From Paragonimus westermani (taxonomy: Eukaryota; Platyhelminthes; Trematoda; Plagiorchiida; Troglotrematidae): a stretch of 64,000 nucleotides of DNA. Within the stretch, counting starts at the first letter, position 1; every line of letters starts with the position of its first letter. Below are positions 23,690 to 35,200 of the stretch, in pieces. A program made the position numbers and the translations under genes. The notes under the pieces were generated by a model. It was given only the letters and a program-made list of their open reading frames with translations, ran no database searches and was not told where the DNA came from. The stretch spans positions 18,055-82,054 of the forward strand of contig QNGE01003090.1 in NCBI GenBank assembly GCA_008508345.1. The letters are read 5' to 3'.

Positions 23690-26600
23690 AAAATGCTGAC
23701 TTGAGAATAGTAATCGGAAAGCATACTGCAAAACTTTCAGACAGTAGTTACACTCGAGGGTAAAAGAGAACAGTCACTTTGAGGAAGTTTGACGTCCAGC
23801 AACAAAATATATAGGCTGCACCATCCCAGGAAGATAGTGAGGGTCAGTTATGGTTGCACTCTCCTAATGGACCGCTTACTGTTATTACTAACGTCTCTTC
23901 ATCGTTTATTGATGTTCTGATGGTTGAAGCAACCTCATCTGCGGATATTACTGAATGATGGTCATTTTAAGAGGAAACATCGGGCTATTCGAAGCACGCA
24001 CTCGAAGCTGAGTAATGCTCGTTTTAAGGTCGCTGACGGGTACGTCTTCCTTGTCATCCGGTTCCTGTTCAACGACCTCCTTTTACCTGCCCTTTTACTG
24101 ACGGCCACCAACAATCGACAGCATGCTACCATAAAAAAGAAGTAAGCCCCTTCACCTAATGGCCTAGTGGCTAAATCGACATGGTAGAATCTGTTACCGT
24201 TGGGAGTTATTTGACCAGTTTTATCACATTTCCACGGCTTACTTGAGAGTGGTTTGATTATCTCTTGCACTGTTTAAACGTTTAATCTCCACTGATCGGC
24301 GGCTTTCTGTCAGAGAACGGACATTTTCAGAACTCTAATTTTGCCGATTTACATGCTGTTAACCTGACCTTTTGCATGTACTCTAACCAATGACGTTCCT
24401 TTCAATAGGATCCATAGGAAATTTACAGATTATAGAAAGCTGAAGATGTTTGTGTACCTCTGAATCCATTTTGGACGGTTTAAAAAGAAAAAGCAGGGAT
24501 TGTTTCAGTTTCATACACTCAACAATAAAGACTGAAAAAGAAAACGAGGAGACAGTATAGCGTATCCATTTAACGGTATAGCCGGCACTCATCAATCTAG
24601 GTGTGCTAACTGATAACCACCCTTCTCCTTGAATCAACAAATTTCCATTTGCCGGCATAGCGACGACCTTTCGTTGTGTGTCGTTTGAAGCCTTGTGAAT
24701 ACCGTGCTTGTCGATAATATCGACTTTTGTGTAAGTCAGGTGACAAGGTACTGTTTTTGTAGTCTCTTAACCTAAGTTGTGATCGTAAACAGCAGTGATC
24801 GGCTGTCTTTGTTAAGGGGTCGTGGGTGCTAGTCATGTGGTCCCTGTGAGGATCGAGGTCAAAATATGACGACTCAGTAGACACTTCGCAAAACCGGATT
24901 AAACCGAGAGGTGATAATATGTAACAGACCATTGGAGATAAGTTTCGCTGTATTCTAAACCTCACCCATCCTCTGTATCTTCGGGCTTGCGTAAAGACTG
25001 GTATGGATAACTAATGTCTCAATGTAAACATTTACCAGTGGGGTAGCCGCCGTAGATAGCGTTTGCCTCCGGGCTGAATGCTGCATCATCCACATAGGCT
25101 GCGACAGAAGGCGTTAGGGAAGGGGGCGGTTAGTTTGATTCAATGGCACACATGCTGGTGTTTCAATGAGTTGTCGGTCGATTAGCAACAGTTATTAAGG
25201 GGTTGTCGCGATAGCCTCTAGGAAGCGGATATTGTTTTACTTGATTGTCTTTTTGCATTTTGTATACTTTGATGTTGTTTTGTCCCATCTATCCCTCTTT
25301 CATCTGTAATTCAGGGTTGTTCTATGTTAGTGTAGCGAAAACTCGTTTAGTAAAACGCCATCTTTAATTATCTAGTTCGTACGTTCTCACGGCGCTCGTT
25401 CGCTTGCGGTTGTAAACCGGAATTCCAACCCACAACACGGCGAGGCTTGCGTTTAGGTTTCTGGCCGGTTTTGCTCGTTTGGCTCATCCTTTATCTCGTG
25501 GATTCCAGCCTACCATTTCCCACCCATCGGGCCGATTACGTCCAGTGGCAACCTGTTCGCTCTCTCTAGTTGTCCGCAATCTACCGGCCATAGGCTTTGA
25601 TCGTATCTCAGCCGCGTTGGGGTATCCTATTGAATGTAAAAATGGTCGCGTTTCCGACCTGGTCACCCGTCACTGTGTGTCCGTTGAGGTTCGTATCCTT
25701 CATGACCATGAATCTGATCGAACGATACTATGGTTCAAGCCGCCGCTCACCACAACAATCATGTCGAATATCTTGGAAGAGAAACATCAAAAAGGCTGAA
25801 GGCAACACCAACGACTGATATCTCCACCGATGATCATGATGGTTAAGGTGTGTTAAACCCGCACTAGAGATGATCCGGTTAACCATTGTGAAGAAGGTCT
25901 GTTGACATACCAACTGCTAGAGTCACCAATTGCTGTCGGGCACGTTGGCTATCTGTGACGATGACTGCTTGAAATTTTTCCTGATTCACTGTTTATATTT
26001 AACTCTACTTCCAAACCTCAAACCATCCGGGGAATTCTTCAGTTCACACTTCCGATTTTGTTTGATGTCTGGTAACAGACTAATATGGATGGTCGTTAAG
26101 TAAGTAATATATGGTAATGACTACTTTCCTGCCTCTCACGTAGCAATTGAATTCTGGACTCGTTGCGCGTGTCATTGTGTTACTGGCTGTTCGGATTAGG
26201 AGTAAACGCTAAATCACGGGCTGGTCGAGTTCTGTAGCATCCTAGAAGGCAGCAGCGTTTGTGCAATTTGAACATTACTAGCCCATCCAACGATTGACCG
26301 CCCCTTGGTCTTGTATTCAGGTTTTACACCAAAACTTCCACATGACGTACAAGGGCGGGCGAGCTGGATGCTGTCACACTGCTCAAACGTAAGTGTCTGC
26401 GGCAACTGATCTTGAAACCCCCCTACTATACAACTGGTAGTCGAGTGTCCTTAACACTGGGCTACCGCAATCTTCTTTGAATTTACTCACCCTTTAAGCG
26501 TACTGGTGTGCCGTTCATTAGTGCATTCACTAAGTCGCCTGCTTTTTTGAAAAATCTGTACTTGGAGTGTAACCTTAATGTTCCTAATCTGCACGCCCGT

Positions 26601-29224
26601 CACATACCGGACCGGATTTCGGATGGACTCGGTTGACGCTTTGGTACTAGGGGAAACGTTACTAGTGTGTGCCTTACGTTTTGGTCATTTTGTGATGCCC
26701 GTGCAGATGTAGGAAAAATACAGGTTGTTGGTGGAACCTCAGTGTAAGCGGCTTGTGTAAATCAAGTACGGGAATAGCAAGTTTTTATCTACCATACCAT
26801 GACGGTCGTTATCGCATTGTGTTAAAGAAATTTTTTGGTAAGTTGTTCTTCCCTTGACTGAAGTCATTGCTTAGACCATGCCTAAACTTTGGATTCCATG
26901 TTGAAGGTCTGATTAGCAACTTCTCTCGGGCTTTTGGTCGCCTTTGGCTTGCCCTTCTTGGTAAGCTGAGACAATTCTCCCCTAGGTTTGCCTTATTTCA
27001 CTTCTTACTTTCTTCAGTATGCAATCCTGTTTCACACATTTAGCTGAGTGTTATAGTCCCGTAAACACTAGGACAAAGTGGAACTGACCACAATGCGGTC
27101 GACGAACGGATAATCAAGTGCAGAGTATTCTTGACTCATACTGACGATGCGTCAGAACGGCTCTGTTTTTATCACTGCTTTCCGATGTTTTCAGGCGCAT
27201 TGAGTACACAATGTGAAATCAAGTTCCGGGCGGTTAAAGTCGCCGGCTGTCGGAATGTATGTGTAACTTTAGGAGGACATTCCGTGCAGCGCGTTATGTA
27301 GTATTCTGTCGGCGTATACGTACCCTGGATGAAGTGACGTATATTCGGAAAACTCACTGGAAGTGGGTATCCTGAGAGGTTCCTAGATAAAGGTTTATAT
27401 TTCGGTACAAAATTCGTGCAGACAACCAAGAAAAAGCCGATCTGTATATTGCTACCACCAGGCAAGTTGTAGTTTCAGTCGTATTAGCTACTGTCCAGAC
27501 TGATCCAGAAGGTGCTGGAAGTGTACTTGAACTCGCAAAGTTACATTTTGATTGAAGAGCTACCTATCTGTCGATGCGGAGCACGACCGTACCGGAGGTG
27601 AACAATTCTTCTCTTGTCCTCCGTGATGCTCATTACGCATGAGTCAGGCAGAACACGGATAAGTTACAGTCCCCTCGTTTTGTTGTAGAACGAAGCTTTA
27701 ACCTACTGGCCATAGCGGATGCCCGTTTTAATGCCCATTCCAGGTGTAATACCCAAATTCCTAAGAAAACCTGACTAATCAATAAATCTGAGTCGACAGT
27801 ACATTTTGCATTCTACAGTGGAATGACTTACTCTTGGGATTAATCACTGCATCTGCTATCCACGGCAGGCCAATGCGTTATGCAATTATTTTTTTGTTTG
27901 ATTTTGCTATTTTGCTGTCTTAAGCATCTTCTGAGTGTCATCGTGGAAACGTCGTTTTTGCTCAGTCCGTCTTTGACTTTAAAACAAACTATTCGGTTCA
28001 TCACAGTCAGTTACTACGGTGAAGACAATTTCACTCGTTCGCCGTCAGCTAACATCATTACGGATACGCTGTGTACTTTTTGCTGTAACAACTCTATCGT
28101 TGAGTGTAGACCCCCCCCCTCATGCACATGCCTCGGATCATGAGTAACCTTGGAGGGAATAAATGATAATCATGAGAACTACTGTTAATTCAGAGTGCTG
28201 GTGTACTGGATACTTACGGGTTTCCAGTGTAGTCGTTTTGAGGTGATCAGCTGTTTGGATCTACTGAAGCTGTCAAGTGGAGACGCGACAGTGAGCGTCA
28301 AACCTATGGTGCCACGTGTGGGTCGTCGAAGTGCCTCCATTTTTCTTATGGATAATTCTGCGAGGCTAAGGTGATTCTCAGACCTATTATCCACATAACG
28401 GGAAGAATGCATGAATGATTTTTCAGCCAGTAACAGCAGTTTGCTTGATTCACTCTAGATATTCAACCAGTAAGCATAGCGATTATGCGAACTATTCAAC
28501 GGCAACGCAGTTGACAAGTGTGGTGAAAACAAAAATTTGTGGGACTAATTGCTGATTGACCATCCTTTCGAATATGTGATTTTGTGTTTGTTACAAACTA
28601 GTATGTAAAATGTGAAGAAGCTGGAGCTTTGTGATCGGAAGTTCGCGCAAACACAGGTTGCGTGGGTTGTCTGACACTATGGGTTGAACATTTGGGAGGC
28701 GCATCATAAAGATTATGGATCGTATGAGACGGAAACCTGTCGGTGAATTTATCACAGGTATTGAGGTGATTATGATCATTCCAACCAACGAATGGAATAA
28801 AGACATACTTGGGCGAGTGACACAAAATAATGGCAACTATTTAAAAGTCCTTGTCATATAGCCTGGGAACAGTCAAGTCCACATGGTAATGCAATCTATT
28901 GGGAAAGGTGTTGCACGATGGGGAAGTCAATAAGTAACATATATGGAGAGAAAAGGAACATTAAACTTCTAACGACGCGTCAGTAACACGCCTAGACTAC
29001 GGGAAATCACAAAAATTGAAACCAACATTTAACAGCTCTGTAGTCTGGTATGTGCTTTAATCGAACGCGTATGTGAGGGAACGTTTCTAGGCAGTTTCAT
29101 CGCATAATCGTTTCACTGGGTTTACCATTACCGAAGGGCTTTCAGGTCATTTTGCCGTTTTCAACCCATCTTGTAGACTTGTGTCTTGGTCGTTGCCATT
29201 AAAATTGTAAAGCATAAGAACAAG

Positions 29225-29261
<37 letters not shown>

Positions 29262-32200
29262 TGTGATACTTTGGAAACGTGAGAAATTATCTTCAAACAC
29301 TTCAACATGCACTGGATCCAGTCTCCGCTCAGCATTTGTAATATCACAGTGTCGTTCGATATCTCGCACGCGTCACCGTAGTCGAGAGATAAGTATTGCA
29401 CGACCCCATCTGGATGCTGCTGCTAAACATTAAGCGGTGGGAAGATTTGTTGGATGGTGTCTTCACCATTTCCTATATGGCTTGAGGAGCATGCTGGTTC
29501 TCTCCCACTGTTTTTGGTTGGTTCAGACATCAGCACACCACTTTGTAAACTCATACCACGAAGATGACCTCATTAATTCATACGTGTGCGCGTGCGTTCC
29601 TGTGGTAGTCAATGCATCAGGTAATCGTAGGACCGAATTTCTGGACGTACGGTACGTGAAACTAATGAAGCACTACCAGTTTGTTCGCCGCTGTTGCTGA
29701 TTGATGCCGAATGCTACAAAATTGGGACGGATTTTCATGGTATTAACTTATCACATGCACTGAAATCGGTGAATTTCACCACACCGTCTATCTTTAGAAC
29801 AGTCTGGAGCGGAATATTCGCATTGGGGAAACACCTATGCTCCCCTAAGCATAATGATGGGGCGGTTCCAATTGTTTGATTACAAATCTTTTGTAAGTGT
29901 GGATCGGTTCGTGCTAGTACATAAGGTGAAATGAGCCTGCTGTCATCAGAACACCTGAATCTTCCCTCTTTTTATTAAGTCTACATTTGTCCAAACCTGT
30001 GTGATAAGCTACAAAACGTTGAGATATTTATTAGAACGGATTAATAGTGGTTTTACTCCGAGCCAAACATTATTCGAGATATGAAAGGTTTGGTTTACCA
30101 AATCGGTTCAAGGAATTAATCGAGTGAAAATCTACGTTTTGGTAATATCGAAATCAGGTATGCTTTGTTGATTTGGTTGCTCATTTAGCCACCAGTGCTA
30201 GTTCGTCCAGTCAGTATGCTTGACACTCGTTGCATCTACCAAAAGCTTCCGTATTCTGTTCCGTTCCGGCTGCTTTATTTTTTCTTGCAACTAAAACACC
30301 TTCCTTTTACTTCCATTTTTCGACCAATTTACTTTTTACTCCGTATATCTGAATCTGAAATTGTCATCAAAGTACATCTCATGTGCTCTATACGAGTTGA
30401 TAGAGGTTCTTCGTTTTCCACAGTGCAAACGTGTTTTGCTTATGTAGAGCGTCTTGTTAATCTCATGCTTTTAAAAAAAGAGTCGATCCGATAAGGCTAT
30501 AGTATAGGAGAGATCGTCAGTCAATTCTGTCCCAACTCTGGGTAATTGTGTGACGACCACGCGTGATTTAGGCGTTCGAAGGTACATCCACGTTCTGCAG
30601 GCAACTGTCGAACCGTGCTGCACACCTGCTGTATGGTAGTTAATACTCATTAAATGGATGGCTGGACCGGAGTTTCTCTACGCGAAAATCTTACACTTTC
30701 GTTTTTTTGCATTGGTAACCACAGCCTCCTTCCCCTTGTGTCAGATTTCGGTGTGCCACACGTGTTCTGATTGGAGTTGTGTTGATACTCAGATTCACTG
30801 TCTTTTTATTTAGTTGCTCTCATTGTGTTGGTATGCGTCGATCTGTGCCCTATGTTCCATCTGACGATTCCAAACTGGTCGGATAGCGAATGGCGGCCAA
30901 CGTCTATACAATTCGATTTTCCAACTTTTCGTAGCTGAAGGCCACATCACTAAGGTTCCTTCACATCTTGGTGTTTATCCCCAGCCCAGTGATGAAACCT
31001 CCAAGCCACATTTCACGTTTACTAGTTAATCACTGTTTGAATAGTTAGACCATACTTGTTTGATTTCTTGACATGATTCACTAATATTCTGTTTACCGTA
31101 TCTTCGATTTTGAAGTATTTTAAGTAGTTGTATTGTTGGGGTTAGTGGTCGTGGGTCGTTTTAACCCACAACCCACCTTTTCTGTAGACCTCCACTCTAC
31201 AACGCAACAAACTCAGTATGTAGAGAATGTTGACAAAATGTTTATGAAATTAAAAACAAGCTTTTTTCCTGCCCAGGTCTTTAACTAATAATGGTCTCTG
31301 TGATCAAAGTTTTTTGAAGACAGATCGTGATTTTATGTTGGCAAAGATGACACTGCCGACCGAATGCATTTCTCATTTTGGTCGGGAGCGTGAAAAACCC
31401 TATCCTGCAACTGCACGTTCTAGTACTTGATAGTAGCACATCTCAGTTCGTTTGGTAGGATTTGGCTTACTTCACACCGCAGACCAGTCTTGTCCATGGT
31501 GGCACAATGAACCGTTCCTTGAATAGGATATTCCCGTAGATCGATTGATTCCTTTAAATCCTTTGCAGTCGAGCAGGTGTCTGAACTAACACTTATCTCG
31601 GCTTAACACCTAATCTAGACAGGAGTTAGATAGAGCGTAGGTTGAGATCTGAGACCGACAGAGATTGTCATCGTCATCATCATTCTCAGCTTTAACTCGG
31701 GCTGCCATTGGTCCTGACAGTGGTGCTCAATGGCAAATTAATAATTAAGTACAAATGTAAAAAGAGAAACAATGAGGCTTCTTGAAAACAGGTCGATTTT
31801 GAGGATAAATGCTCGCTTCTAACCAGCGATATGGGTGGTCGCGACCTTCCCAACCAGCTCAGCGTAATGGTCAAGGTTTTCAAGCTGATGGGATGACAAT
31901 ACCCATGTAGGCGAGGTGACCGACAGTCTCCAGCGGCCTGATTGCACTAACAAATTAAGGATCAATATCAACCTAACGCCATGTTGGATAATGAAGTTAT
32001 GGAGATTGTTGACCAGGTTTTGTATCTGCAGTGACGGGGTTATAAAGAATGAAATAATAGCCGCCATCTCCAACGCTAGGGTGTTAGTTACTCTAGAAGA
32101 CCAGCAGTAAACGAGGCATCTCTCCAAAACGGTTACGTATGTTAGATGACTGAGAGCGGTGTTGTCTCGCGTTTGCGAAACATGGCTGCTGATGTTGGAC

Positions 32201-35200
32201 GATGTGGACCATGCTTACTATCGATATCTGCGTCCGACCAGTCATGTCGGGTGGCACCAACGGGTTAGAAACAGAAAGGTTAGACAGTGGGATTTTGGTA
32301 GCGATTGCCGGTCAAGTATCTTCGTTCATTTTTGAAGTTTGCACAGACTCAGATAGTTAGGCCTTGAACTAACGGCTGTCACATCATGCAATTTTTGCCG
32401 ATGCTGCGGCCGACTGCACGAGGTGCGAAGTAGGTGGATGGTGACCTGGAATAGAAGAACGAATTTGTCCACCAGTGTTAGCCACTATAGGTCGAGCTTG
32501 TCTCCCGGTTTGGTGCCCTTTCACTCCATAGAGTCAGTGGTTGGAGATTTCAGGTTAGGTGGAGGCTGATCGGGCCTAATAATGTGAGTGCTGTCGTCGT
32601 TTGGCTAGGTTCCCGGTAGAGTAAGCACACTGACACACGGCATCGAAAGCCATAGGCAGGCTGTTTGTTGATGACACCTTACCTTCACTTAAAGCTAATT
32701 TGTTCGTTTGTTTACAAGGTGTAGACACCTTGATTTCGAGTGTCGACGTGATTATTTTTAATAGCTTCAATATTTTACGTTGGACTTTTTCACGAGATTC
32801 GTACTCGCCCGTTTGTCTTTCTTTTTGTCGAAAGCACGTTTGTATAATAAGCGTAGGCTTTCACAAACATCTTCCCCGGTCGGTACATCTTTATCAATTT
32901 ACACGAAAACGTTCTTCGCATTGAATTGGATCAATTGATGATATGTCAAATTCATTTTGTGCAACACTTACAGATGAAATTCCGTATGATTGGATTTTTG
33001 CACCGTTTGATTGGGAATCAACCACATCGTATTTCTCAATTGAGAAAGCTGACGAAGTGACCGAGGCCATGACTGAATCTCGTGAAAGAAACTTAGTGAA
33101 CGGTTGTGATGCTTGCCCTATCCATCAATTTACGGACCGTAATGCACCTCCAAAAACTGCATTCACAAGCGTCACTGTTATTGAATGTCGAATCAGCTGT
33201 GACATTCGACCATACTATCACCCTCATTGATGCCAGTCAAGCGCCTCGCGCAGCAGAAACGAGGATAAAACGATGAGGTTGAAGAGTGGATTTTGCCAGA
33301 AAAGTCTATAGACTAATGTGATCGGACCATATGCTGAGGTTGCGGACCGATCGTAGGCCACTTCGGTCACCCTTCGCCGATTCACCTAACGGACCGAACA
33401 TAGGAAAACAAAGAGCTGTCAGTAACATAGCTACTGCCAGCCGGGTTCCTCACGATGCCTTGGCTTTCGTTGTTTAAAGTCGCTGATTGGAAATGCTGAG
33501 GGATGGCATCTGGTAGAGATAGGTTGCGCAAATGTTGGTATTGTTCACTTGAGTTGCCTGTGAAACAAGTTCGGCTAATGACGCCGGGCAGTGGAAGTCA
33601 CCATGTCCACTTCCATTTTGGCCATGTGTTTGTAAAGTTTGAAAATCTTGTTCAGTGTTTGAATTTAAACACGAATTTTTGTTTCACGTTCGGTTCTCCT
33701 CTGTTTTATCTGAGTCTTACTCCCTCACCTATTCCCATGGTTTCATAACAGTAAGGTATCAGTGTGAACCGCTGATGTACTGTTGCTGATGACAGTGGTA
33801 ATTTATTGTTCTCCCAACCGGTAGCCTTTCCTCCGTAAAGGTATAATTCAGGTTTTATCCCTTTGTTCGCAGCAATCATCCAATTGGCACCAACTATGAA
33901 CCGCGGTCACCACCCCCACGAACTCCATTCGGTCTGGTTCAACGGCCACCACCCCCAGGACACAATCACGAGACAAGGGATTTATTGGGTCCCCATCCAC
34001 ACGTGACCATTCATCCGGGTGACCGCATGGAACGATCTCTTTTTGGTCCAGAACCACCCTCGTTTCATATGGTGGGTGATGCTGGCCCGTACCCGCGACC
34101 CAGCTACCCACCACCACGGTTCGCCAGTCCAAACATGCCGTCCGATGGGCCCTATCCCCAAGCTGGCTTCCCACCCATGGACCCTCTTGTGAGACCGCGG
34201 TTCCCCTTAGCTGTGGGCCCCATAGACCATTCCGGACCGCCAGATTTTGTTCGTTTTAGGCCTCCATTTTTCCCACCACGTGTGCCCTTATCTGTTCATC
34301 CTCCGTTCAACCCAGCTTTGCTTCCAGCTAATGAAGCCCTCGTTAGTTCTGAGCTAGATAAAATGGCTGCGTTGTTAGCGTCAAGTAAACCACCCCCACA
34401 AGGCTCGACGAGCCAGGTACCTCATTCGCCTCCTACAGATCCTCGGGCGCAATCTCCCTCGCGCGCTGTTAGGTTGGACACAGCGCATGATTTGCTTTTC
34501 GAGCACCAAAATTCGCCCATCCTTGTAAGTTGTGTGCTTGCGTGTTTCTTTTGTATCTTTTTCCCGCAGGTACCATCTTACAGCAGCGCCTCTGAACTTC
34601 CACGAACTGTGACGTGTGGAGGTCGATGATGGACAGTTGCGATATGTAGTTGCCGATGTGATTGACGAAGAGTCTTTGTGAAGTAGGCTGATTGTACATT
34701 TATCTAACCGGAAAGATTGTTAACAAGAAGCACTTTGCTTCCACCTATTCATCAAATTAGTCTAGGTTCCCTATCCTAAGTCCCGGTTCAACCAGATGGC
34801 TCAGCCATACTGAGGCACAATTTTCACTTAAGATGGTTCAATGCAGCAAGCTTGTTTAGCGTACAGTCAGCAGCAATTTGTCACCTTTCCGATGCTTGCG
34901 ATGACAACGTTTGAGAACTACACTTTTCTTCGCTGTTGCCGAGAGTACTGTTTAATAGTTACATGCTGATGAGGTGGCAATGTTTATGTGAGTACAGCGG
35001 TCCCTAACGCCAGGTAAACTGCTTGAAGTAAGGCGACATTGGGCTGACTTGAACTCCAGGCACTACTCTTGGCAAACCGATGTTTTCGTTTCAGAATGAA
35101 AACGCGATAGGTGCGTCTGCAGCCGGAATCAAATGTAACCTCATTTTTCTGTCTCTAACTGCAACAGGTCAATTTATTTCTGTCTTAAGGAATCCTGGCA

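Larger units (their letters stand above)
23490..33872 (+). other. 10.4-kb intron of the ZC3H4-like gene
   Basis: It contains a LINE tail with (GAT)n (23,610-23,690), (TA)17 (29,227-29,260) and LINE fragments at 31,810-32,580 and 33,470-33,800. It also holds a GC-richer unassigned stretch at 25,390-25,830 and an unassigned 95-codon frame at 32,943-33,230. No gene nested in the intron was recognised on either strand. Confidence 0.8.

Noticed and set aside
24150..24200. tRNA-like A-box (TGGCCTAGTGGCTAAA)
   Set aside because: No B-box at the right distance and no foldable acceptor stem; not called as tRNA or SINE.
25390..25830. 106-codon + strand open frame in a GC-richer stretch
   Set aside because: It lies in the ZC3H4-like intron with no splice context or known domain; an unclassified repeat is more likely.
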